This document shows, in pieces, positions 17,313-26,395 of a stretch of 57,527 nucleotides of DNA (position 1 is its first letter; each line of letters begins with the position of its first letter). The notes under the pieces were generated by a model. That model did not search any database. It worked only from the letters and a program-made list of their open reading frames with translations, and had not been told where the DNA came from. Source of the DNA: JADJPO01 sp963724535 (lineage in GTDB: Bacteria; Actinomycetota; Actinomycetes; Actinomycetales; Kineosporiaceae); NCBI GenBank assembly GCA_963724535.1, contig CAVRVD010000018.1, forward strand, positions 1-57,527. Reading direction: 5' to 3'. Both the position numbers and the translations under genes were made by a program.

Positions 17313-17860
17313 GCGGAACCCATCTCCCCTCGTCAAGACGGACGTCACCGGCGACGTGCGCGGCCTCCGGCCTTGGGCTCGGCATCTCAGACCCGGGGCG
17401 ACCCTTGGCAACTTCATGTCGAACACACGCCGGGCGACCGAATGGGAGGTCAGCGGACGACTCAGAACCCGGATAGCAGGATCGGCCAAGGCCTCCTGCC
17501 AACGCCATTGACGTTGGCCCGTCGCTCACGTCTTCGCGGCGAGGGAATGGTGTATGGACACGGCCAAGAGACGGTAGGGGTATCGGTCCTGTCCTCCTCT
17601 CACCCGTACCGCCGAGCCTTCTATCCACCCTCCTCCCCGGCAGGCCGGCTGCCAGGGACGAACGACCCCACCTGCCGACGCCCACCAGGTGGTCGAACAG
17701 TGCCCGTGGATAGCGTGCGTGAACAGGATGGCCGACGCGGGCGACCGCCCCGACGACGACTCCGCCGAGCGGTCGGTGAGCGGAACGGGCAGGGGCCGAC
17801 CCTGGCTCCGAACCGCGCGAGGCCCACACCGTGCAGGGCGGGCAGCCGGGTCCGGTGGCG
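17313..17860. other. 548-bp non-coding stretch, nothing recognised
   Basis: Several open frames cross this region on both strands, but all give arginine- and proline-rich text of the kind made by out-of-frame high-GC DNA, and none has a ribosome site. It must contain the upstream region of the ABC-2 ATPase gene. No clear promoter, terminator or RNA was seen. Confidence 0.5.
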
Positions 17861-19183
17861 TCAGCCCTCCAGGATCATCCCGGCGCCGGCGGTGACGTTG
17901 GTGGCCTCGTCGATGAGCACGAACGAGCCGGTATGCCGGTTGCGGCGGTAGGGGTCGGCGAACAGCGGGCCGGTGGTGCGCAGCTGCAGGCGGCCGATCT
18001 CGTTGAGGTGGAGCTCGGTGGTGCCCTCGTGGCGATGCAGGGTGTTGACGTCGAGGGTGTAGCGCAGGTCCTTGACCAGGGCGCGCACCGACTTGGTCGT
18101 GTGCTTCAGGGCGAGCTTGGCGCCCTTGCGCAGCGGCCGGTCGCTCATCCAGCAGACCATCGCCTCGAGGTCCTGGGTGACCATCGGGGCGTTGTGCGGG
18201 CGGCAGATCATGTCGCCCCGGGAGATGTCGAGCTCGTCGGTGAGCCGGATCGTGACCGCCATCGGCGGGAAGGCCTCGGCGACCACACCGTCGATGGTCT
18301 CGATCGAGGCGATCCGGCTGGTGAACCCCGAGGGCAGGACGACGATCTCGTCGCCGGGCTTGAACACGCCGGAGGCGATGGTCCCGGCGTAGCCGCGGTA
18401 GTCCAGGTGCGCAGCCGACTGCGGCCGGATCACGTACTGCACCGGGAACCGGGCGTCGATGAGGTTGCGGTCGCTGGAGACGTGCACGTTCTCCAGGTGG
18501 TGCAGCAACGAGGACCCCTCGTACCAGGCCATGTTCGTCGACCGGGTGACGATGTTGTCGCCGTTCAGCGCCGAGATCGGGATCACCGTCAGGTCGGGCA
18601 CGTCGAGCTTGGTCGCGAAGGAGACGAACTCGTCGTGGATCGACTCGTAGACCTCCCGGGAGTGGTCGACCAGGTCCATCTTGTTCACGGCGAGCACCAG
18701 GTGTGGAACCCGCAGCAGGGTGGCGATGAACGCGTGCCGCCGGGACTGCTCGACCAGGCCCTTGCGGGCGTCGACCAGGATGATCGCCAGATCGGCGGTC
18801 GAGGCGCCGGTGACCATGTTCCGGGTGTACTGGACGTGCCCGGGCGTGTCGGCGATGATGAACTTCCTTCGTGGCGTGGAGAAATAGCGGTACGCCACGT
18901 CGATGGTGATGCCCTGCTCCCGCTCGGCCCGCAAGCCGTCGGTGAGCAGCGCCAGGTTCACGTAGTCGTCACCCATGCGCGCGCTGGCGGCCTCGACCGC
19001 GTCCATCTGGTCGACGAAGATCGACTTCGAGTCGTACAACAACCGGCCGATCAACGTCGACTTGCCGTCGTCCACGCTGCCCGCGGTGGCGAACCGCAGC
19101 ATGTCCATGCCGGACCGCGTCCCACCGAGCCCGATCGACCCCGTGACCGGTCCCATCCCCGGTCCCGTCGTGGCGGCGCTCAT
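17861..19183 (-). CDS. cysN: Sulfate adenylyltransferase subunit 1 (GTPase)
   Basis: A 440-residue GTPase subunit of ATP sulfurylase, which with CysD makes adenosine 5'-phosphosulfate. It has the G1 motif GSVDDGKST, G3 DTPGHVQYTRNM, G4 NKMD and the EF-Tu-like beta-barrel domains. The start ATG at 19183 shares one base with the cysD stop (TGATG). It ends after the third domain, so there is no fused CysC (APS kinase) domain, unlike the longer CysNC proteins of mycobacteria. Confidence 0.95.
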   Translation of the reverse strand: MSAATTGPGMGPVTGSIGLGGTRSGMDMLRFATAGSVDDGKSTLIGRLLYDSKSIFVDQMDAVEAASARMGDDYVNLALLTDGLRAEREQGITIDVAYRYFSTPRRKFIIADTPGHVQYTRNMVTGASTADLAIILVDARKGLVEQSRRHAFIATLLRVPHLVLAVNKMDLVDHSREVYESIHDEFVSFATKLDVPDLTVIPISALNGDNIVTRSTNMAWYEGSSLLHHLENVHVSSDRNLIDARFPVQYVIRPQSAAHLDYRGYAGTIASGVFKPGDEIVVLPSGFTSRIASIETIDGVVAEAFPPMAVTIRLTDELDISRGDMICRPHNAPMVTQDLEAMVCWMSDRPLRKGAKLALKHTTKSVRALVKDLRYTLDVNTLHRHEGTTELHLNEIGRLQLRTTGPLFADPYRRNRHTGSFVLIDEATNVTAGAGMILEG

Positions 19184-20103
19184 CAGAAGTACCCCTCCCG
19201 CTTGCGGTCTTCCATCGCCGCCTCGCTGAACTTGTCGTCGCCGCGGGTCGCACCCCGCTCGGTGACGCGAGTGGTGGCGACCTCGTCGATGATCGCCTCC
19301 ACCGAGTCGGCGTCCGAGCGCACCGCCGCGGTCAGGCTGGCATCGCCCACCGTGCGGTAGCGCACCCGCGCGGTGAACGTCGCCTCGCCCTGCCGGGGCC
19401 GGCAGAACTCGTGGTCGGCGAACAGCATGCCGGTCCGCTCGAACACGCTCCGCTCGTGTGCGAAGTAGATGCTCGGCAAGGCGATGCCCTCCCGCCGGAC
19501 GTAGGTCCAGATGTCCAGCTCGGTCCAGTTCGACAGCGGGAACACCCGGATCGACTCCCCGGTGTGAATCCGCCCGTTGTAGACCGACCACAGCTCCGGC
19601 CGCTGGTTCTTCGGGTCCCACTGGCCGAACTCGTCCCGGAAGGAGAACACCCGTTCCTTGGCCCGCGCCTTGTCCTCGTCCCGGCGCGCCCCGCCGAACG
19701 CCGCCGTGAAGGCGTGCTTCTCCAAGGCGTCCAGCAGCACCGGCGTCTGGATCCGGTTGCGCGTGCCGTCCGGCGGCTCCACCACCAACCCCGAGGCGAT
19801 CGCCTCCGGAACGCTCGCCACGATCAGCTGCACACCGAGCTCGGCCACCCGCCGATCCCGGAACGCCAGGACCTCCTCGAAGTTGTGCCCGGTGTCCACA
19901 TGCATCACCGGGAACGGGATCCGCGCGGGCCAGAACGCCTTCTCCGCCAGCCGCAGCATCACGATCGAGTCCTTGCCCCCCGAGAACAGCAGCACCGGAC
20001 GCTCCAGCTCCGCCGCCACCTCCCGGAAGACGTGGATCGACTCCGACTCCAGCATCGCCAGCTCGGACAGCCGGTAGGAGCGTGTCGGGGTGGGTTCACT
20101 CAT
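19183..20103 (-). CDS. cysD: Sulfate adenylyltransferase subunit 2
   Basis: A 306-residue catalytic subunit of ATP sulfurylase, forming APS from sulfate and ATP. The PP-loop LLFSGGKDSIVMLRL near residue 40 binds ATP. ARRDEDKARAKERVFSFRDE and GESIRVFPLSNWTELDIW are standard CysD blocks. The ATG at 20103 begins MSEPTPTRSYRLSELAMLE; sequence before it is not family-like. It lies between cysQ (19 bp upstream) and cysN (one-base overlap), so the three form a sulfate-activation operon. Confidence 0.95.
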   Translation of the reverse strand: MSEPTPTRSYRLSELAMLESESIHVFREVAAELERPVLLFSGGKDSIVMLRLAEKAFWPARIPFPVMHVDTGHNFEEVLAFRDRRVAELGVQLIVASVPEAIASGLVVEPPDGTRNRIQTPVLLDALEKHAFTAAFGGARRDEDKARAKERVFSFRDEFGQWDPKNQRPELWSVYNGRIHTGESIRVFPLSNWTELDIWTYVRREGIALPSIYFAHERSVFERTGMLFADHEFCRPRQGEATFTARVRYRTVGDASLTAAVRSDADSVEAIIDEVATTRVTERGATRGDDKFSEAAMEDRKREGYF

Positions 20104-20122
20104 CTGTCTTCTGTCTCTCGGT

Positions 20123-20941
20123 TCAGGCGGGCTCGGCCGCCGCCAGGGAAGCGGTGACCCCGACGATGTCATCGGCCAGCTCCGGGCGGCACACGACCAG
20201 ATCCGGCAGCCGGACCTCGGTCCGGTTGTACTCCAGCGCACTGCCATCGATCCGGCTGGTGTGCAGGCCGGCCGCCCGGGCCACCGCCACCGGGGCCGCG
20301 GAGTCCCACTCGTACTGGCCGCCGGCGTGTACGTAGGCGTCGGCCTCCCCGCGCCAGACGGAGGCGCACTTGACCCCGGCCGAGCCCATCGGCACCAGCT
20401 CGGCGCCCAGCTGCTCGGCCAGCTCGGTGACGAAGGCGGGTGGGCGCGTCCGGCTCACCGCCAGGCGCAGCGGACCGTCCGATCGCGGCGGCGTCGCCGG
20501 TGGGGTGTCCGTGGCGTAGCAGACGCCGTCTGCCGGCATCGCCACGGCCCCGGCCACGAGGTGACCGTCCGCCCACAGCGCGACGTGAACCGCCCAGTCC
20601 ACCCGGGGCGGCTCGGAGAACTCGCGGGTGCCATCCAGCGGGTCGACGATCCAGACCCTGGACGCCGTGAGCCGCCGCGCGTCGTCCGCGGCCTCCTCGG
20701 ACAGCACTGCGTCGTCCGGCCGGACGGCGGCCAGGAGGGCGGCCAGCACGGCCTGGGAGCCCTGGTCCCCCGCGTCCTTCAGCGCGGCACCGGTCAGGCC
20801 CTCGCCGCGGATCCGCAGCAGCACCTGACCGGCGTGATCGGCCAGGGCCCGGGCCAGCTCGTGGTCGGACAGACCGGCCAGCCGGTCCGACTCACCTCCC
20901 GGTGCGGCACTCAGGGTGGCCTGGGCGGCGTCTCGGGTCAC
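20123..20941 (-). CDS. cysQ: 3'(2'),5'-bisphosphate nucleotidase
   Basis: A 272-residue inositol-monophosphatase-fold phosphatase that removes the 3' phosphate from PAP or PAPS and so limits PAP build-up during sulfate assimilation. The metal-binding motifs LSEEAADD, IVDPLDGTREF and EWDSAAPVAVARAAG are all present. The start is GTG 20941 with GGAGG eight bases upstream. It overlaps the end of the membrane-protein gene upstream by 50 bp and precedes cysD. Confidence 0.9.
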   Translation of the reverse strand: MTRDAAQATLSAAPGGESDRLAGLSDHELARALADHAGQVLLRIRGEGLTGAALKDAGDQGSQAVLAALLAAVRPDDAVLSEEAADDARRLTASRVWIVDPLDGTREFSEPPRVDWAVHVALWADGHLVAGAVAMPADGVCYATDTPPATPPRSDGPLRLAVSRTRPPAFVTELAEQLGAELVPMGSAGVKCASVWRGEADAYVHAGGQYEWDSAAPVAVARAAGLHTSRIDGSALEYNRTEVRLPDLVVCRPELADDIVGVTASLAAAEPA

Positions 20942-21713
20942 CTGGTGTCCTCCGGTCGGGTGTGGTCGGGGCCGACGTCGTAGCCCCGCCCGGGAACGGG
21001 GGATGAACAGGGCGCGTCGCTGCTTTCCCGCCGACGACGGTACCGCAGCGTGAGCGCTGTCCGGTTCTCCCCTGCCCCTGCAGCGGCGCTCCGGGGAGCA
21101 GCTGGACGCTGCGCTCGGCCAGTCTCTCGGCCAGCACCCGGCGGGTGCAGGGCGGCAGCATCGGCTCGCCGGCCGGCACCACGACGTCGACGTCCAGCTC
21201 GTCCAGGGCGGCCAGCACGTCGGCCACCTGGACCGGTTCACCACCGCCCGCCTGATCGCACAGCATCGCGCCGGTGACCACCAGGCCGGGCGCAGCACCC
21301 TGCCCGGCACGGGTGTCGGCGAGCATCCTGGTGACCGCGTCCGGACTGCCGACGACCAAGGCCCGCCGCACCCGGGGCAGCGGACCCCGGCGTGCCGATC
21401 CGACGGCCCTGACCGTGACGAGGCCCACCACGAGGGCTAGCGCGGCGGTCGCGGCGAGGCCAGCCAGGAGCAGGGGCTCGGGCAGCCCCCGGACACGCAG
21501 CGTCTGCAGGGCGATCAGCGCCAGGGACAGGGCCACGGTGGCCGCTGTCGCCGACACGGTGGTATCCCGGCCGAACAGCCCGGCGCGCCGGAACGCCGAC
21601 ACCTGCCGGCCGCACAGCCGCCCGCCGACCAGATCGGGGCGGGGCAGCAGGACCAGCCGGCCACCGGTCACGGCGAGTGACGACGACGCAGGTACCACCG
21701 GTTCGGACACCAT
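20892..21713 (-). CDS. Membrane protein resembling the N-terminal part of a polyprenyl sugar-phosphotransferase
   Basis: 273 residues from an ATG at 21713 with a clean GGAGGAGG site. Two membrane helices lie at about 55-70 and 80-102 (VALSLALIALQTL and LLAGLAATAALALVVGLVTV). A Rossmann-like segment follows (RRALVVGSPDAVTRMLADTR … VADVLAALDELDVDVVVPAG). This order is that of the front half of exopolysaccharide glycosylphosphotransferases, but the catalytic bacterial-transferase domain is absent. The last 60 residues are low-complexity and overlap cysQ, so the frame may have lost its true 3' end. Function is unknown. Confidence 0.55.
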   Translation of the reverse strand: MVSEPVVPASSSLAVTGGRLVLLPRPDLVGGRLCGRQVSAFRRAGLFGRDTTVSATAATVALSLALIALQTLRVRGLPEPLLLAGLAATAALALVVGLVTVRAVGSARRGPLPRVRRALVVGSPDAVTRMLADTRAGQGAAPGLVVTGAMLCDQAGGGEPVQVADVLAALDELDVDVVVPAGEPMLPPCTRRVLAERLAERSVQLLPGAPLQGQGRTGQRSRCGTVVGGKAATRPVHPPFPGGATTSAPTTPDRRTPGDPRRRPGHPECRTGR

Positions 21714-21883
21714 GATCGGGTCGCCTCCTCCCCATACCTCGACTGGTCCGGACTCTAGGTGCGGTTCGGGCCGCAGATCCGTTGCCGCACAGTGAGTCCG
21801 ACGAAAGGGACCGACAAACCCGCCGAACAGCCGGCCCGCGCGGACCCAAACGCCCGAGGCTGGGCCGGACCGTTCCGACGGGG

Positions 21884-22513
21884 TCAGTCCACGCGGGCCC
21901 GGGTGTTCACCTCGGCCTGCGCACGGTCCCAGCCCAGCCTGGCGACGTCCAGCACGACGTCCGCGGCCTCGGCCACCATCACCGCGGCGTCCGCCCGTTC
22001 GGTCGTGGCGAAGTCACGCAGCACGTAGTCGGCCGGGTCCATCCGGCCCGGGGGGCGGCCGATGCCCAGCCGCAGCCGGCAGTAGTCTCGGGTGCCGATC
22101 GAGGAGGACAGGGAGCGAAGCCCGTTGTGCCCGCCCTCCCCACCGTCCCGCTTCAGACGCAGCTGACCGAACGGGAGATCCAGCTCGTCATGGACGACGA
22201 GCAGTCTCTGGGGCGGCACCTTGAAGAACCGGACCAGCGCGGCCACCGGTCCTCCCGAGATGTTCATGTAGCTGGCCGGCTTGGCCAAGACCAGTGCCGG
22301 AGCGGGCCGGCCGGCGATCGGCGGCAGACGGAGCTGGGCGACCGCGGCCCGGCTCTTGTGAGCCGAGAACCGGGCTCCGTGCTCGGCGGCCACGGCGTCG
22401 ACGGTCAGGGCGCCGACGTTGTGTCGGTTGCGCGCGTAGCGCTCCCCAGGGTTGCCGAGCCCGACGACGAGCCAGGGGCCGTCCTGCTCCGGCTCGTCCG
22501 ATCGCTCGCTCAG
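21884..22513 (-). CDS. pth: Peptidyl-tRNA hydrolase
   Basis: A 209-residue enzyme that cleaves peptidyl-tRNA released from stalled ribosomes. The catalytic set is complete: GLGNPGERYARNRHNVG (His of the active site), KPASYMNISG, HDELDLPFG (Asp) and GGEGGHNGLRS. The conserved N-terminus WLVVGLGNPG lies upstream of the first GTG (22393), so that GTG cannot be the real start. In this frame an in-frame TGA stands just before a CTG at 22513 and no ATG, GTG or TTG occurs between. CTG, overlapping the rplY stop as CTGA, is therefore the best start. The gene is translationally coupled to rplY, a common actinobacterial pair. Confidence 0.9.
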   Translation of the reverse strand: MSERSDEPEQDGPWLVVGLGNPGERYARNRHNVGALTVDAVAAEHGARFSAHKSRAAVAQLRLPPIAGRPAPALVLAKPASYMNISGGPVAALVRFFKVPPQRLLVVHDELDLPFGQLRLKRDGGEGGHNGLRSLSSSIGTRDYCRLRLGIGRPPGRMDPADYVLRDFATTERADAAVMVAEAADVVLDVARLGWDRAQAEVNTRARVD

Positions 22514-23133
22514 TCCTCACCCTCGGCGGGCTCATCCTCGGCGGCCCCGGCCTCGACCTCGCCGATCTCCTCCTCGCCGGTCTCTTCCTCGGCCTCGGCG
22601 GCCGGGAGGGTGATGTTGACGGCGAGCGCCTCGGGATCGGTGACCAGCGTGCTGCCGGCGGGAAGCGTGATCTGGCCGGCGCTGATCTGGGTGCCCGCCA
22701 CCAGGCCCTCGACGTCGACGTCGATGGCCGACGGGATGCTCGTGGCCTCGACCTCGACCGACAGGGTGTTCAGCTCGACGGCCACCAGCGTGCCGGGGGC
22801 GGGGTCGCCGAGGACGTTCAGCCAGACGTCGACGGTGACCTTCTCGCCGTGCCGCACCAGGATCAGGTCGACGTGCTCGATCAGGCCCTTGACCGGGTGC
22901 CGCTGGACGTCCTTGGGCAGAGCCAGCTCGGTGCTGCTGCCCAGGTCGAGGGTGAGCAGGGCGTTGGACTGCTTGAGCGCCATCATCGTGTCGTGGCCGG
23001 GCAGGGCCAGGTGGACCGGGTCGGTGCCGTGCCCATACAGGACCGCAGGGACCTTGTGGTCGCGACGCAGCCGGCGCGCGGCTCCCTTGCCGAACTCGGT
23101 GCGCTTCTCGGCGGTGAGCTTGACCTCGGACAC
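22510..23133 (-). CDS. rplY: 50S ribosomal protein L25/general stress protein CTC
   Basis: A 207-residue 5S-rRNA-binding protein of the long CTC type. GTG 23133 follows a GGAGAG site and starts VSEVKLTAEKRTEFGKGAAR. The L25 domain covers about residues 1-95 and the TL5 C-terminal beta domain about 96-185 (EHVDLILVRHGEKVTVDV). The tail is an acidic, Glu/Ala-rich extension typical of actinobacteria. Directly upstream of pth. Confidence 0.95.
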   Translation of the reverse strand: MSEVKLTAEKRTEFGKGAARRLRRDHKVPAVLYGHGTDPVHLALPGHDTMMALKQSNALLTLDLGSSTELALPKDVQRHPVKGLIEHVDLILVRHGEKVTVDVWLNVLGDPAPGTLVAVELNTLSVEVEATSIPSAIDVDVEGLVAGTQISAGQITLPAGSTLVTDPEALAVNITLPAAEAEEETGEEEIGEVEAGAAEDEPAEGED

Positions 23134-23401
23134 GTTCTCTCCTCGAACTGCGAGGCCGGCGGCCTCGGACGTCTGGTGCTGCGGCGGATGGGCCCCAAGG
23201 ACCACGGGTGATCACCGGGCTCAGGCGGCCGTACGGGCCGCGAGCGACGTCGCTGACCGGATCCACCGGACACCGCGTCGATCACGGCGTCCGTGGGACG
23301 CCCTCGCCGAGGCAACCGCCCCATGGTAGCCGCGGGGTCTGCGCAGCCGAAATCGGTGGGCGCACGACTGCTCCCCCGCCGACTGCTCAGACGCCGACTG
23401 C

Positions 23402-24382
23402 TCAGACGTTGCCGTCGAACAGGGAGGTGACCGAGCCGTCGTCGAAGACCTCGCGGATCGCCCGGGCGATCATCGGGGCGATCGACAGCACGGTGAGCTG
23501 GGGGAAGATCCGGTCCTCGGCGATCGGCATCGTGTTGGTGACGATCACCTCGCTGATGGCGCTGTTCTTCAGCCGGTCCACCGCCGGTCCGGAGAGGATC
23601 GCGTGGGTGGCGGCCACGATCACCTGCGCGGCGCCGTTGTCCTGCAGCGCCTCCGCGGCCTGCACGATGGTGCCCGCAGTGTCGATCATGTCGTCGACCA
23701 GCAGGCAGGTCCGGTCGGCCACCTCACCGACCACCTCGTGGACTTTGACCTGGTTGGGCACGCTGGGGTCGCGGCGCTTGTGGATGATCGCCAGCGGAGC
23801 GGCCAGCCGGTCGGACCAGACGTCGGCCACCCGGACCCGGCCCGCGTCCGGGGAGACGATGGTGAGCCTGGATCGGTCCACTCGGCCGCGGACGTAGTCG
23901 GCGAGCAGCGGCAGGGCCCACAGGTGGTCGACCGGCCCGTCGAAGAAGCCCTGGATCTGGGCGGTGTGCAGGTCCACCGAGATGATCCGGTTCGCCCCCG
24001 CGGTCCGGAACAGGTCGGCCACCAACCGGGCCGAGATCGGCTCCCGGCCGCGATGTTTCTTGTCCTGGCGGGCATAGGGGAAGAACGGCGCGATCACCGT
24101 GATCCGGTTGGCCGAGGCGCGTTTCAACGCGTCGACCATGATCAGCTGCTCCATGAGCCAGTGGTTGATCGGGGAGCTGTGGCTCTGGATGACGAAGGCA
24201 TCGCTGCCGCGCACGCTCTCGCCGAACCGGACATAGATCTCGCCGCTGGCGAAGTCGTAGGCGCTGGTCGGCAACAGCGAGACCCCGAGCTCGTCGGCAA
24301 TCTCCTCGGCCAGTGCCGGATACGCCCGGCCGCTGGCGATGACCAGGCGCTTCTCGTTCGAGCTGGTGAGCTGGGGGGTCAT
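23402..24382 (-). CDS. prs: Ribose-phosphate pyrophosphokinase
   Basis: A 326-residue enzyme that makes PRPP from ribose-5-phosphate and ATP. The start is ATG 24382 (GAAGGG site). Motifs: FFPYARQDKKHRGREPIS (catalytic flexible loop region), VSPDAGRVRVADVW and the PRPP-binding VDDMIDTAGTIVQAAE. The length is standard. It begins four bases after glmU ends, an arrangement usual in actinobacteria. Confidence 0.95.
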   Translation of the reverse strand: MTPQLTSSNEKRLVIASGRAYPALAEEIADELGVSLLPTSAYDFASGEIYVRFGESVRGSDAFVIQSHSSPINHWLMEQLIMVDALKRASANRITVIAPFFPYARQDKKHRGREPISARLVADLFRTAGANRIISVDLHTAQIQGFFDGPVDHLWALPLLADYVRGRVDRSRLTIVSPDAGRVRVADVWSDRLAAPLAIIHKRRDPSVPNQVKVHEVVGEVADRTCLLVDDMIDTAGTIVQAAEALQDNGAAQVIVAATHAILSGPAVDRLKNSAISEVIVTNTMPIAEDRIFPQLTVLSIAPMIARAIREVFDDGSVTSLFDGNV

Positions 24383-24386
24383 GTCG

Positions 24387-25895
24387 CTACGTCCCTTCAG
24401 CGGATGTCGCCTGCGCAACGGCCTCGGTCGTCTGGTCCGAGTCATCCGTACGTGTGGACGCGGCCTGCGCGGCCTGCGCGGCGGCGGTGCCAGCCCGTCG
24501 GCGTTGCACCCATCCCGGCACGTTGCGCTGCCGGGCCCGGGCCACCGCCATCGCTCCCGGCGGGACGTCCTCGGTGACGACCGAGCCGGCGGCGGTGTAG
24601 GCGCCGTCCCCGAGCGTGACCGGTGCGATGAGCATGGTGTCGCTGCCGATCCGCACATGGTCGCCGACCGTCGTCCGATGCTTGGCGACGCCGTCGTAGT
24701 TGACGAAGACGGTGGCTGCACCGACGTTGGTGCCCTCGCCGATGGTGGCGTCCCCGACGTAGCTCAGGTGCGGCACCTTCGACCCGGCGCCGATGACGGC
24801 GTTCTTCGTCCCGACGAACTCGCCGATCTTGCCCCGGGCGCCCAGCCGGGTGCCGGGACGCAGGTGGCTGAACGGCCCGACGGTGGCGCCGTCGCCGATC
24901 ACGGACTGGGTGGCGTGGCTGCGCAGCACCTCGGCGCGGGCCCCGACCACGCAGTCGGTCAGGGTCACCTCGGGACCGATCACCGCGGCCTCGCCGACCT
25001 CGGTGTCCCCGCGCAGGTAGGTGCCGGGCAGCAGCACGACGTCTCGGGCGAGGCGGACGTCGACATCCACCCAGGTGCTGGCCGGATCGAGGACGGTGAC
25101 CCCGGCGCGCATCCAGTCGGTGAGCAGGCGCCGGTTGAGCTCGCAGCCGAGGTTGGCCAGCTGGACGCGGTCGTTGACCCCCTCGACCTGCCAGACGTCG
25201 TCCGTGGTCAGGGCACCGACGCTGCCGCCGTCGGCGCGGGCGATGGCCAGCACGTCGGTGAGGTACATCTCACCCTGCGCGTTGTCGGTGGTCAGCCGGC
25301 CCAGGGCGGAGACCAACACCTCCGCGTCGAAGGCGTAGATCCCCGAGTTGATCTCACGAACGGCGTGCTGGGCGTCGTCGGCGTCCTTGTGCTCGACGAT
25401 GCCGACCACCGCGCCGTCCGGTCGGCCGTCCTGGCGCAGCACCCGCCCGTAGCCGGTGGGGTCGGGCACCTGCGCGGTCAGCACGGTGACGGCGTTGCCG
25501 TCGGCGACGTGCCGGTCGAGCAGGAGGCGCAGGGTGTCGCCGGTCAGCAGCGGGACGTCGCCGTAGGTGACCACGACGGTCCCCCGCAGGGCCGCGGCCG
25601 GCACCGGCAGGGCGAGCAGACCGCACTGGACGGCGCGGCCGGTCCCCCGGACGTCGTCCTGGTCGGCGATCACGGCATCGGGGTCGACCTCGGCGATGTG
25701 CGCGGCTACGAGGTCCCGCTCGTGTCGAACGACGACGACCAGGTGCTGAGGGTCGAGCTCGGCTGCCGCGGTCATCGCGTGCCCGATCAGGGAACGACCG
25801 CCGATCCGGTGCAGCACCTTGGGGGTTGCCGACTTCATCCGGGTGCCCTCGCCGGCTGCGAGGACCACGACGGCGGACGGGCGATGCTGGCTCAC
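24387..25895 (-). CDS. glmU: Bifunctional GlcNAc-1-P uridyltransferase / GlcN-1-P acetyltransferase
   Basis: A 502-residue enzyme making UDP-N-acetylglucosamine for peptidoglycan. The N-terminal pyrophosphorylase has VVLAAGEGTRMKSATPKVLH near residue 10. The C-terminal half is a left-handed beta helix of hexapeptide repeats (for example GPEVTLTDCVVGARAEVLRS) with the acetyltransferase block LSYVGDATIGEGTNVGAATV. I chose GTG 25895, just before SQHRPSAVVVLAAG and after a GAGGGGG site; sequence upstream is not part of the family. A variable Ala/Thr-rich tail ends the protein. Confidence 0.95.
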   Translation of the reverse strand: MSQHRPSAVVVLAAGEGTRMKSATPKVLHRIGGRSLIGHAMTAAAELDPQHLVVVVRHERDLVAAHIAEVDPDAVIADQDDVRGTGRAVQCGLLALPVPAAALRGTVVVTYGDVPLLTGDTLRLLLDRHVADGNAVTVLTAQVPDPTGYGRVLRQDGRPDGAVVGIVEHKDADDAQHAVREINSGIYAFDAEVLVSALGRLTTDNAQGEMYLTDVLAIARADGGSVGALTTDDVWQVEGVNDRVQLANLGCELNRRLLTDWMRAGVTVLDPASTWVDVDVRLARDVVLLPGTYLRGDTEVGEAAVIGPEVTLTDCVVGARAEVLRSHATQSVIGDGATVGPFSHLRPGTRLGARGKIGEFVGTKNAVIGAGSKVPHLSYVGDATIGEGTNVGAATVFVNYDGVAKHRTTVGDHVRIGSDTMLIAPVTLGDGAYTAAGSVVTEDVPPGAMAVARARQRNVPGWVQRRRAGTAAAQAAQAASTRTDDSDQTTEAVAQATSAEGT

Positions 25896-26016
25896 GCGGA
25901 CGGCCCCCTCGGCACCCGGGATCTCCTCGGCGTGCCGATCGTAACCTCCGCCGCGATACCCGATCGCCCACTCGTCGACGACGTACATCACCCCACGCCC
26001 TCGACCCGGCGGTCCC

Positions 26017-26091
26017 TGGCTCCGCCCCCCTGATTCGAACAGGGACCTCAAGGCTCCAAAGGCCTGTGTGCTGCCGTTACACCAGGGCGGA
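26017..26091 (-). tRNA. tRNA-Gln (anticodon TTG)
   Basis: The minus strand folds into a cloverleaf. The acceptor arm TCCGCCC/GGGCGGA is fully paired. The anticodon arm has loop CTTTGGA with anticodon TTG. The T arm is CCCTG-TTCGAAT-CAGGG. The discriminator is G and the CCA end is encoded (26019-26017). TTG reads the CAA glutamine codon. Confidence 0.95.
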
Positions 26092-26176
26092 CCGCCGCGG
26101 CCCAGTGTGCCGCCTTCCGGCGGTCGGCACGCAACCCGCCGTCCGGCACGCGCCCCCCGCCAGACGGCCCACCAGT

Positions 26177-26226
26177 GGGCGCAACGTCACGCAGCGTCCG
26201 CCAGACGGGCGCAACGTCACACAGCG
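26177..26226. repeat. Two 20-bp direct repeats 30 bp apart upstream of the desaturase gene
   Basis: GGGCGCAACGTCACGCAGCG (26177-26196) recurs at 26207-26226 with a single change. The 30-bp spacing is about three helical turns, so a regulator could bind both on one face. CGCCAGACGG also occurs twice, at 26158 and 26199. The rest of the 304 bases between the tRNA and the desaturase holds nothing else that I recognise. Confidence 0.5.
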
Positions 26227-26395
26227 CCCATTGGGCCAGTGACCAGCTGTCCTAACCCTTCTACGGTGCGCAACTGTCGTGATCACAACACTCGCCGCCC
26301 TGGACAAACCTACGCGATCGTAAGTTACGGTGGCGTAGCGTGGCGGTCCCGTCCCGACGGCCAGCCAACATCCAAAACCACAGGTGAGGTGCCCT

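Noticed and set aside
20123..21310. A longer frame upstream of cysQ (395 residues in all).
   Set aside because: The extra N-terminal 120 residues are cysteine- and arginine-rich out-of-frame text overlapping the membrane-protein gene. GTG 20941 has a proper ribosome site.
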